Source: Gordionus sp. m RMFG-2023 (lineage: Eukaryota; Nematomorpha; Gordioida; Chordodea; Parachordodidae). Taken from it: a DNA stretch of 64,000 nt. Both the position numbers and the translations under genes were made by a program. The notes under the pieces were generated by a model. The model was given only the letters and a program-made list of their open reading frames with translations, was not told the DNA's origin and searched no databases. Location: assembly GCF_954871325.1 (NCBI RefSeq), contig NC_088776.1, positions 17,918,052 to 17,982,051 on the forward strand, in the 5' to 3' direction. The first letter of the stretch is position 1, and every line of letters begins with the position of its first letter. This document shows positions 12,143 to 23,100 of this stretch, piece after piece.

Positions 12143-12858
12143 ACTCAATTTAAAATTCTCTTTCAATTAACAGAATATTGTTTTAAAATATTGCTTAAAT
12201 TTAGCCTGATATCACCCAAAAAGCTTGTCACACTTTTAAAATGTACTTTAACATAATCAGGTATATATTGCTCTTATAAGCTAGGATACAGTACTCAATT
12301 TAAAATTCTCTTTCAATTAATAGAATATTGTTTTAAAATATTTCTTAAATTTAGCCTGATATCACCCAAAAAGCTTGTCACACTTTTAAAATGTACTTTA
12401 ACATAATCAGGTATATATTGCTCTTATAAGCTAGGATACAGTACTCAAAGTAAAATTCTCTTTCAATTAATAGAATATTGTTTTAAAATATTGCTTAAAT
12501 TTAGTCTGATATCACCCAAAAAGCTTGCAACACTTTTAAAATGTACTTTAACATAATCAGGTAAATATTGCTCTTATAAGCTAGGATACAGTACTCAATT
12601 TAAAATTCTCTTTCAATTAATAGAATATTGTTTTAAAATATTGCTTAAATTTAGCCTGATATCACCCAAAAAGCTTGCAACACTTTTAAAATGTACTTTA
12701 ATATAATCAGGTAAATATTGCTCTTATAAGCTAGGATACAGTACTCAATTTAAAATTCTATTTCAATTAATAGAATATTGTTTTAAAATATTGCTTAAAT
12801 TTAGCCTGATATCACCCAAAAAGCTTGTAACACTTTTAAAATGTACTTTAACATAATC
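12143..12858. repeat. 150-bp tandem satellite, 4.8 copies
   Basis: Units begin ACTCAATTTAAAATTCTC at 12143, 12293, 12443, 12593 and 12743, an exact 150-bp period with few differences; the last unit breaks off at about 12858. Each full unit contains a TAATCAGGTA step that resembles a 3' exon end next to a 5' splice site. The array lies exactly between the two halves of the integrase coding sequence. Confidence 0.95.
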
Positions 12859-13584
12859 TTACCATCCTCAGGCTAATGGCATGGTAGAGCGAGCCAATCG
12901 TACTCTTCAAAATTCCCTTTTGAAGTGTACAAAAGGCAATCAGAAAGATTGGCCTGGAGTTCTACCTGGTATTGTATTTGCCTACAATACATCAAGGCAT
13001 GAATCCTCAAAATTTACGCCATATGAGATGATGTATGGCAGGAAAGCTTTACTGCGGTATGATATATATATATCATTATTTGTATAAAATTATTATACGT
13101 AATAAATTTTTATTATTTAAGGATCATAGAGAACCAGAAACAGATCTTGACGATCTTTATGATACAGATTATGACTGCAATTTCCAAAGAAGGGCAGACA
13201 ATATGAAAGGCATATTCAAGACTGCAACAAAAAATATTATAAAGGCTCAGCTTAAGCAGCAACGAGATTATAAAACTCGTAATGCTGCTAAGAATGCACT
13301 TTATCACATAAATGATAAAGTGCTTGTATGGAATAATCAAGGGCTGACAGGAAAGGAGGGAAAATGTTGCAGCCTTGGGTAGGTCCTTATATAATTGTTA
13401 AAATTGTTAATAGTAAATTTATTATTTTTAACAAAATATTTATACATATTTAGGCAATGTAGAATTATCCTCTTCAATAGGAAAAATTTTACATACTAAG
13501 GCTAATATAAGTAATTTAAAGCACTATATAGAGGGTAACAAAGGTATTATTTTTTAAATATATGAATATAACTTTTTTTAATGG

Positions 13585-14080
13585 TAAAGATACAGTCAAA
13601 AATATTGCACATTGTGAAACTATAGAGGGTGTTCAAGATCAAGGTAATATCAGTTTATTCATAAAATAATATTGAACAAATAATTAAGTTTGTAGGCTTC
13701 TTAAAACTATAGTTGGAGAAGGAGAAGGTAAACAAATGCATTTGGGAAAAAGGAAAATATATTTTTAATTATTATATTTTCATTAGAAGAAGCACTATTT
13801 GAAGAAATGTCCTGTGGAATAAAAGTTTCAGGAGAAAGTTTTATTTTTTAAAAATTGGAAAAATTATATTTTTGATAAATCTAAAATTCTTTGGAATTTA
13901 AAAAGGAGGATACTAAAATAAAACGTGTCAAGAGAAAGGGTATAATATATAAAATTATTTAATATATTTTTTTGGATATAGATACTTTTGGTGAAGATCC
14001 AATAATAGCTATTAAAAGTATAGTGAGAGAGGAAGGATATATAGGCGTACAAGATCAGGGTAGTAATATTTTTTAAAAAT
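13585..14080 (+). other. Two look-alike micro-exons between integrase and OTU
   Basis: Two short coding blocks end in the same peptide: DTVKNIAHCETIEGVQDQG (about 13590-13645) and DTFGEDPIIAIKSIV...GYIGVQDQG (about 13980-14060). Both appear to end just before a GT donor at GATCAAG|GTAAT or GATCAG|GGTAGT. This suggests a duplicated exon in the linker between the integrase and OTU modules of the Ginger-like gene. Confidence 0.45.
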
Positions 14081-14109
14081 ATGTTATTATTTAATTATCA
14101 AATTTAGAT

Positions 14110-14701
14110 GACCAAATTATTGTGGAAGCAATAATACCAAAGAAAATTGGTGAACTTTTTCTGCCCACAACAAGGAACTCGAAGGTATATCACTCTAAAC
14201 GGTTCAATTTCAAAGTAAATGGACGTTATCCCAAGATAAAATGTGGTATATTAAAAGAGATTTTCACAACCGATCATATTGTGGGTGATGGGAACTCTTT
14301 TTTTAGGTTAGAATCTATATATAATATTTAAATTATTTACCTATTTTAGGTGTATAAGTCAAGAGATATCAAATAGCCAGGAAAATTATAATTACCTTAG
14401 GGAAGAATGCATTCTTTTTATGAGGAGCGAAGATTTCAAATTGGAAATGGGAAAATTTATAGAATATCCTGTAGAGGAATACCTAGTTAACAGAAATGTT
14501 ATGGGAAACGGTGTCTGGGCAACAGAGGTAGAAATATTATCTATGGCCACATTGTTACAGACAAATATATTAATCTATACCCAATATAAATGGGCTTATT
14601 ATTCGCCCATGAAATTTTTTAATAATATTAAAATATTTAAAGAAAATATTTATTTATGCAATGTAAATAACAATCATTTTGTTAGAATTATATCAATGTG
14701 A
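14110..14701 (+). CDS. OTU-like protease domain exons of the Ginger-like element
   Basis: The first block (14122-14305) ends in GDGNSFFR, the region of the OTU active-site box; after a short intron the second block continues with SQEISNSQENYNYLREEC and runs to a stop at 14699-14701. The distal block NNNHFVRII matches the place of the OTU catalytic histidine. OTU domains remove ubiquitin from proteins; in transposons their role is unknown. Family assignment comes from motif order only, and activity is doubtful because the active-site box is not canonical. Confidence 0.55.
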
Positions 14702-14739
14702 TTATCTGTTCTAATATTTTTATTCCATTATATTTATTG

Positions 14740-15330
14740 CAATTTAGTTGAAAGATGATAATCGGTAAGTATCTTTTTGTTAAATTTTATTGTACTCATA
14801 TTTTTATTAATAGTATATTTTATAAAAAGTACAATAGTTTGACATCATTTTTATAAGTTTAATTCTATTCAATTGCAAATTTAAATTATATTTATTGCAA
14901 TTTATATTTTTTTATATTAATTCCAATTTAGTTGAAAGATGATAATTGGTAAGTATCTTTTTGTTAAATGTCATTGTACTCTATATTTTTATTAATAGTT
15001 ATTTTTATAGTACAATAGTTTGACATCCTTTTTATAAGTTGAAATCTATTCAATTGCAAATTTAAATTATATTTATTGCATTATATATTTTTTTTAATAC
15101 TTCATCTTTTTCTTAAATGTTATTCAATTGCGAATTTATACAATATATTTATTGCATTATATTTTTTATTAATAGTTTTTTTTATAAAAAAACAATAGTT
15201 AGCCATCTTTTTGATGAGTTAAGTTCTATTCAATTGCTTTATATTATATAGCTTTTTATATTTTTTATTAAAAGATATTTTTATAAAAAGTACGATATTG
15301 AATCATTTGATCAATGATATGTAATTTATG
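14740..15330. repeat. Decayed about 184-bp tandem repeat
   Basis: TTGAAAGATGATAAT(C/T)GGTAAG begins units near 14748 and 14932. Later partial units are recognised by ACAATAGTTxGxCATC and CAATTGCAAATTTA at about 15010-15240. No coding capacity. Confidence 0.6.
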
Positions 15331-15542
15331 TTTAAATATGAATAAATTAACCTACCATGTGTATATAGATTTCAATCAAACTTTTTAAAAATTAAGCTAT
15401 GACGTTTTCGAAGTTAAATTATTTATAGGTATATCAGAAATTAAAATATTATCTATCTTATAAATTTTAATATTAGAAAATTTTAATTATTTATCACTCA
15501 TAAGAGTCAATATGCTAAACATATAAACTTTAAGCATCACCT

Positions 15543-15950
15543 GTCAGTCATAAGTCTTAATATTGCAATATAAAGTCATAAATGTCAGTATTACTATCAT
15601 ATCATAAATGTCAGTATTACTAAATAATAGAAACTTTTAACATATTATGTCAGTCATAAATGTCAGTATTACTAAATAATAGAAACTTTTAACATATCAT
15701 GTCAGTCATAAATGTCAGTATTACTAAATAATAGAAACTTTTAACATATTATGTCAGTCATAAATGTCAGTATTACTAAATAATTGAAACTTTTAACATA
15801 TCTTGTCAGTCATAAATGTCAGTATTACTAAATAATAGAAACTTTTAACATATCATGTCAGTCATAAATGTCAGTATTACTAAATAATAAAAACTTTTAA
15901 CATTACATGTCAGTCATAAATGTCAGTATTACTAAAGGGAGTTAATTTAA
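15543..15950. repeat. 52-bp minisatellite, about 7 copies
   Basis: Repeats of a unit containing CATAAATGTCAGTATTACTA and GAAACTTTTAACATATCATG follow each other with a 52-bp period. A decayed half unit follows at about 15995-16025, ending in AAGGGAGTTAATTTAAAT. The unit is AT-rich and has no dyad symmetry. Confidence 0.9.
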
Positions 15951-16079
15951 ATTAAGTTAAAATATCACACTAAATTTTATAATGTTATTTTATTATAACG
16001 TCAATCATAAATGTCAGTATTACTAAAGGGAGTTAATTTAAATTTAAGTTAAAATATCACGTTACAGCGGCAATAGTCA

Positions 16080-16405
16080 CTGCATACATCTTAACGTTCA
16101 TCAAAATGTTGTCCGGGGCGATTGTCATTGATGACTGGGGTTGCTTGATAAGAGATTTACCATGTGCGTGAGAGTCCTGAATGGGTTTTGTTATTACTTA
16201 ACTATTTTTGATTCTGCCCATGTGATTAACCTCTTGTATTTTTCCAGGTGACTCAGTCAAATGAATGGCTTCAACTTTCATCACACCCTTGATGTCACTT
16301 GGCATAATGGTGTCTTCCTCTAGACCTAGATTGCAAATGTCTTCATAATTATAGAGCTCCTGACCGCTTTTCTGACATCTTTGGAATTCGAAGCAACTTT
16401 CACTT
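16080..16405 (-). mobile_element. Ty3/Gypsy Gag-protease relic
   Basis: On the minus strand a peptide with QELYNYEDICNLGLEEDTI and KGVMKVEAIHLTE resembles the region just before the protease in the relic at 10335-11515 (LKEYNLQNLEVYNLGVND). It is a short, broken fragment without LTRs. Confidence 0.4.
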
Positions 16406-16615
16406 TTTAAAAGAAAATAAATATATTTAGTAAGGATCTGAAAAAGTTACATTTAATTTATAGCGTATTAAAGTAATCGTTTACAACTTAGTTCACGTGA
16501 GATTAATGCTGAGGTGCTTTTTGTTTTATACAATGATATACATTGGTTTTATATAAAGAAATTACTTAAGGTTTATAATATCCAAATGCATAGAATTTGA
16601 TATATTTAATTTCTC

Positions 16616-16770
16616 TAGGAGTGTCTTTAAAAACCCCGATTTGGGTGATTTTTAAAAACGGCCCGAATAAAATTTATCCAAAATATAATTATTTAAGCTT
16701 CGAGATTTGAATAGATGAACAAATCTTACTGCCATCTTAAATCTCCAGGCTTTCAATATATTATTTAAAA
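16616..16770. mobile_element. MITE fragment, CGATTTTTAAAAACGG family
   Basis: Blocks GATTTGGGTGATTTTTAAAA, CTTCGAGATTTG and AAATCTCCAGGCTT are shared with the copies near 9785, 31896 and 39395. It lies about 370 bp upstream of the first visible DCAF11 exon. Confidence 0.5.
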
Positions 16771-17143
16771 TGTTAAACCATTTATGTAATTCCGGATAGG
16801 AGATTTTTAACAACACTATATTCTCTATGTTCCTTTATAATTAATTCATTCAAAATTTAATTTGATTTGTTACATGTTAACTTATAATTTCATAAAAGTT
16901 AGTTCTAGGCATACAGTTCATATTTGAAGAATCTATATCCATATTCAGCGGAGAAACTGATTGGAATTTCAAGCAATAACTTTTAATTCTTGAAACGCCA
17001 CCCTTTAGCTTACGTTCTATATTCGAATAAAACAGCTGATAAAATTTTATATCCATGCGAAGATTAAGAAATGAATATGGATGATGATGAGAATCATTGA
17101 GAAAGTTAGAATACTCATGCTTCAATATTATATTTAATAAAAG

Positions 17144-20100
17144 CGAAAAATAAATCATAATGATTGTGAAGGATTTTCTTTAAAGGATATATGCACTATT
17201 TGTTCAAGGTTTTAATAAAAATTGAAACAATTTTTTAAATATTATATAGATTTATTCCAAATTCGAGTCGAATACTGCAGAGATATAATAGTAAAGCGTT
17301 TTGTTCTATTTTAAATACATGTGGCAACTTATTATTAACTTCAGCACAAGGTATGCATATGTTTGCTAAATTGTCTATATTTTAATTTAAGATGATAAAA
17401 TTAGATTATATGATCTTAAAAATTGTTGCATTAAATCAAATGTATTAAACAATGTCATGGACTTAAAATTAAATAGAGATTTACAAAAAACTTTTTTAAA
17501 TAATGGCATCCAACCCCTAATCGAATATTCTGCCCATGATGTTGGTTGGAGTATTTTGGATATTGCTATAAATCCACTTGGAACAAAGTTTATATATTCA
17601 TCTTGGTCTAAATATGGTAAGTTAATAAAAAACATATATTTAATATAATGCAGTCATATAGAATAATAAATAGCATGATTTTTAAAATCATAATTGTAGG
17701 TCTGGACTAAGAGTCTAAAAGCAAATTTTACTAGATTGATGATGGAAAACAATTTTTTACATACTACATTATAAATTTAATCATTTAGGTTAACCTATAC
17801 CTAAACCTTTAAGATCTTTTAAAACTCCATAAAATATTTAAATATTGTATTAACTCTGATTATAATGTATTTCAAAGTGAATGTTGTAACTTTTTAGTTT
17901 TTCAAACCTTTTATACAGTTTCTTAGAGGCTGTTCACAATTATTGTTTTCTCAGTCTCTTCCAACTTAGTAAGAAAAGGCTATATTTTTTAAATAATCTT
18001 GATTGAAAAATAATGAAATAATATTAAAATTTTGAAAATCTTCTTATGCCTAAATGACCTAAAAGCTAGCTAGGACAACCTCTTTCTTACTTCTCATTCA
18101 TAAAATATTTTTAATTACAAATAAAATAATGTAATTAGACCAATTTAATTGTATACAATTATAATGATGATCAAATGTAAATCTGTGTCATGTCTTTATT
18201 TTTTTGCTATACTTTGGATGGCAAACATTTCCTTCCCAATAATTTTTCTAATAGAAATTATTTTTAAATTCATAATATGCTATCTTTCATTTATATATTC
18301 TTATTATTTTTTATAAAGAATATATGAAATTACATTTATTTTAGGTGAAAGAAAATAAGGACATTTTAATAATTCACAATGTTATATTTCATAAAAATAT
18401 TAAGACAGTCACAATGATAGTTTCATATGAATTTATGACTTCCCCATTTTTTAAAATGATCGCCTGCTATTTCTTCTTCGATTTCCATAAGCTTAATGAT
18501 TTTTATTTTCAAAAGATGAATAATTATTTTATTTTCTTGATATTCCATCATTATGGTCTATTTTAAAGACGGGGCTTGTTCAAAGGGCACTAAACTTGGA
18601 CCAGATGCATCTTAGAGACTTTAATCTTGTTTGTGACAGCATCCATCCCTACCCACAAAGTTTGATCCATGGCGTAGCCAATAGGGGCAAGGGAAAATTA
18701 ATATCCTCCTTATCCCCTTTCCACCCCCTGTCTCCCAAATGACTATGATTCATATTTTTTTTGGAAAATGGCATTTATATATAAAAAGGCCATAAACCAA
18801 AAATGTGATGAAGATAAGCCAAAGGTAAGTCTTAAGAAAAAGGTGCAATTTTATATAATTACCATTAATGTGTCCTTAAGATTATTACATAATATTGTAT
18901 ATAAATTTAAATTTTTTATAAATAATGATTATATGTTGTTTTTATTAAAATTAACATCAGATCCTACAAAAATTATTTCTAGCTGTATATAGATTACAGA
19001 AGCTCGACTGAAAACCCGGTAAAAACGGGGCGAATGCCTCCCAAAAGAGGGTATGAGGGCGAATCCCCCAAAAATTTATTAATTCCCACACCACTTAGGA
19101 AAATCTTGGCTACGCCTATGGTTTGATCATATATATACAATGATGATATTATCTGCTATGATAATTTTTTAAAATTCAATTAAATTGACAGGTAGATAAT
19201 ATTTATTAAAAAAGATACAATAGCTCCATTTTGAAACGTTTCTTTATAGGGGGTTCTGTGTAAATTTACTAATTGATATTTTTTATGATAAAATAAGGAA
19301 TATTTAGAGCTCATCATAATCCATAAATATAATTTTAATTATTTATAAGTCCACGAATGTGATATCTTTGATCTAACCGAAAATGTTTTGACAAAACCTT
19401 CTCTTTTAAACCACAATGCTTTGCAATTTTTTGAACCATTTGACACAAGACAAGAGCCCGACGAAAACCATTTCTGCATATTTTCGCTATCATATTCTCC
19501 CAACGGGTCCGAAATTATAGGCGGGTATATAGGAACATGTATTTTTTTTTGCTGGTTAGTGAAGGTAAATATGCCTCAATCAATAAAGTATATTTTCTGG
19601 TTGGCAATCGTTCAAGGTGAAATACTTTCACGAAAATGTTTATATTTGTTATATTTCATATTAAATCAACCATAAAGACTATCTTAACTTTACCCCTTCA
19701 ATTGTTAAAAATTTTTTATGATGTTAGTATACACTAATTAATAAAAATATAAAGAAAGAAAGAAATATTTTAACCAATTCAACTTACTTCTTGAGATATT
19801 CCCAACTTCACAAACTCAAATTTCAAAATACACTATTAAATTTTAAATTAGCCCTTATAAACCGGAAATTACCATAAAAAGAAAACTGCTTTTTTTCTTT
19901 CGATTTTTTTTATAGACGGACATTATATTGCCTTATATTCAGGGATATGAACACTTTGACAAAAAAGGGTCCGGTTTCAGGATTAAAATTTTAAAAAGGG
20001 TAGGGGTTCAGGGTTTGGAAATTATAAAGAAATATTACTCAAAATAACATAAATTTTTTTTATACTCCATATAAATACATACACATAATTTACCAGTAAA

Positions 20101-23100
20101 AAATTGAAAATTTATTTCTATTTTAAATGTTTTATTTAATCGCACAATTATAACATCTTCTAAAATACTTTTGAGAATTCCACGCAAATCTGACAATATG
20201 TATTTCAAAGAAGAAAAAAACACTTTCTACGCTGACCTAAAATAAATAGCTATCTTTATAATGCATTAAAAATTATTGTACTTGTTTCGCTGGTACACCA
20301 TAGCTATTCTAGATATAGGATATCTAGTTCTGGATATATTGAAAAATTTTCTTCCTAGAATTTTAAAATACTTGCATCCTTATTTATTCCTTAACTTATG
20401 AGAATTTTTCGATTAAAGATGTAATAGAAATTTGTGGTTATTCCTTTTTATATGATGATTTTTTTTCTCCTATCTGAACGTAAGTTTTCAAAGTTATCAA
20501 CGGTGTTATCATTATTATCACTACAACTAATATATGCTTTAGTATCCTTCAATATTTTGTAAAATAGAGTGATGCATATGCCATAATTTTTTAAGATGGT
20601 CTTTAGCCACTTTTTTTGCCCAATAACTCAATAGAACTCGGCCCGTTAATTTTTATTTTCGGCCTGGCACAAATAGATTTTATTCAGATGGGCTGGGAAC
20701 CGGGACGGGTATTTTAGATTTCTAATATAAACCCTAAATCTTTGTAATTCATCCCAGCCACCTTGCTGTTATTTAATGAAATCTGAAATTTATTCTGGAA
20801 CTTCGGAACCTAAAGAAAGACTTTCTGTTTGATTTCAATGCTATTGATCCTATAACTTAACAGTGGGGTTGGCTTTAGATTCTTACCAATCACAAAATCT
20901 TCCAACGATTTTATAGAATATTTAATTCTTCCCTCATTTATTTTTTCACACTGATATTTATTTATTAACTCTAAAATAAATCTAATTGGTTTGGTAGGGA
21001 ATTTTTAATAATATCAGACTTTGCGAAGAATTACGTTTTTAAATTCTAGATCAAGCTCGGGGTTTCAAGGACTAATAATCAAATGAAACTTCATTCATTA
21101 TGATTTATTACTTATGAAAACGATATCTCGAACGTGTAAGTTATTTAATTATATAGGATTATCTAAAACACAACACTTGTATTTTATTTATTTATTTCAA
21201 TCAAAATTGATTCTATTTTTGAAAAATTGATTTGATTAGGTTTTTATGTTTTCGATGGAGCTGTTGCTCAGTATAGGAAGATTAAAAATATATTTATAAA
21301 TCTCGATAACCATGAGAATGGTTTTGGTATCCAGGCTGAATGTAATTTCTTCGCAAATGCATGACAACTCCTTGAGGTAGTTTAGAAGACATTACTAAGC
21401 CCTTTTACATCTAAAGCAAGCCTGCAAACCCGTAAAAAATTAAATATTAATATATATGAATATTATACAAGAAATAATATCACATGGATTAAAATGTTAT
21501 TTCTCAGCGACATTGAATTTTTAAGTTGAAAACACATCTCAAAAATAGATTTTTAACAGCAAATCGAATTCTTGGAACACGAAATTTCATGCTTTTATTT
21601 TCATTGGACAAAATATGAAATTTTACTCATATTCTATAGATAATTTAATATATGTTATTCATTTATTATAATATAAAATTTCCTACCGATATTTGTATAA
21701 TATAAAAAATTTTGATGTACCATATTGTCCACTATGACATTGTTCACCCACCTATTTCTTTGTGCAAAAAAATAATTAAAAATCACTATAAATTCTCAAT
21801 TTAAATTATATTAATGTAGGACTTTCTGATTAATTTTTAAAATGTGATAACTCATGGACTAGCGCTTTTTCCAATCTATGTTTTAAACAAATATAATGCA
21901 TTATGGTATCCATTCATTAAAAAAAAGAGACTTTCTCTTATGGTTATTTCTAGTTTTTGGTAATAGGCTGTTTTTTGCTATTAAAATTTTTCTCATTTTA
22001 AGTGATATTAGAGTTATATAATAAAATTTCAATAATTTTTTTAACTTAACTATTTTTTGATATATAATTAATTGGAGTGCATTTTTCCATTTTTAGGAAG
22101 TAAGGAAAATTAAAATTTTATATTTTTATTAATTACTAGGGCTGTGCCGATATTAAATATAGGATCGGCACCAATATTTTGCTAATTCGATTGTTTTTGG
22201 TTATTTTATGATTGTATATATAATTATATAATTTTTTTTATTTTACAAATAATTTCATAAAATACAATTTATTTATTATAATGTTTAAAAAATATTTAAA
22301 TATTGTATACTTATTTTTGTTATACTATCTGCAACTAGAACCCTGTACGGGCTGACCAAAAGACTCGGGTCAGGCACGGACATTGAAGACTTTTTTCTCG
22401 GGTCGGGGTGTAAGAAGTAGCCCAACCCAGGACCGAAAATTAAATATTAGAAAATATCTTCAGCAACATTCACCCATAAACATTGCAAATATTTTAAATG
22501 AGATTATTAACTTTTGGAGAATAAAAAAAAATTCACTTAATCATTTGTGAAAGTTAGCTGAATTTTTTTAAAAATAGAAAATATTGATATTTTTATTACA
22601 TTGGTTCAAAGACAGATGATAAATATAAATAAGAATAATATAAATATAAATATCGTGATCTTGATTGTTTACAAATACCGGATCGAGGCAGTGAAATATT
22701 TGTGGATCGGCACAGCCCTATTAATTACTGTATATAATATACCATCATAATACAAATTTTTAAAAACAATCCAAGAGGATCGGGTTAGTTTTTCAGTAAA
22801 TTTGATATGGAATTCAACATAAAATTTAATTATAGCATAATAAAATATTATAAATTAATGAATATAATATATTTTATATTATATTATAATCATATAAACT
22901 AAATAGTACATTAATTTGACTATAGTATTTGATTAATCGAATATCCTAAACTTAACATTTACAACCGGGTTTAAGAGAGTTAGATGGAATCCAGAATTGC
23001 TATATTTTAATGTAATACACTTGATAGATTTATTCTGGTTTTTTATTTATAATTATGATGAGGGAATAAATTATTTAAAATATTAACAAACTCATATAAG

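Larger units (their letters stand above)
11960..14701 (+). mobile_element. Ginger-like integrase + OTU transposon gene, broken
   Basis: A chain of coding blocks on the + strand carries a retroviral-type integrase zinc-binding region (GHFGINKTYDKLVER, about 12090), the end of the catalytic core (HPQANGMVERANRTLQ, about 12868), a GPY-type C-terminal module (QPWVGPYIIVKIV, about 13370), a GKILHTKANISNLK block (about 13485) and an OTU cysteine-protease-like domain (14122-14701). Blocks are separated by GT...AG introns, unlike an LTR retroelement. Integrase followed by an OTU domain in an intron-bearing gene is known in Ginger1 DNA transposons. The middle of the integrase core is missing and a 150-bp satellite occupies its place. 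Terminal repeats were not identified, so a captured or host-tamed integrase gene remains possible. Confidence 0.6.
19525..23100 (+). other. DCAF11 intron with transposon relics
   Basis: Donor GTATAT at 19525, acceptor ATAAG at 23100. It contains GC-richer transposon scraps (for example 19960-20030 and 20650-20735), the DGAxQYK-family relic at 21240-21450 and the hAT MITE at 22137-22720. The rest is AT-rich and featureless. Confidence 0.75.

Noticed and set aside
15543-15950. CRISPR-like array
   Set aside because: Units repeat fully with no unique spacers, and the DNA is clearly eukaryotic; it is a minisatellite.
16877-17158. 93-residue minus-strand open frame next to DCAF11
   Set aside because: It overlaps the first visible DCAF11 exon on the other strand, shows no known domain and has no convincing splice or start context.
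18345-18566. 73-residue open frame in a DCAF11 intron
   Set aside because: Phe/Lys-rich composition typical of AT-rich intron sequence, no domain, no splice support.
21240-21362. Open + strand segment as a missing DCAF11 exon
   Set aside because: It has good exon-like context, but the peptide fits the DGxxxQYK transposon family, and the expected DCAF11 exon (STNGGIHIYDKE) is found at 23101-23158 with correct phase.
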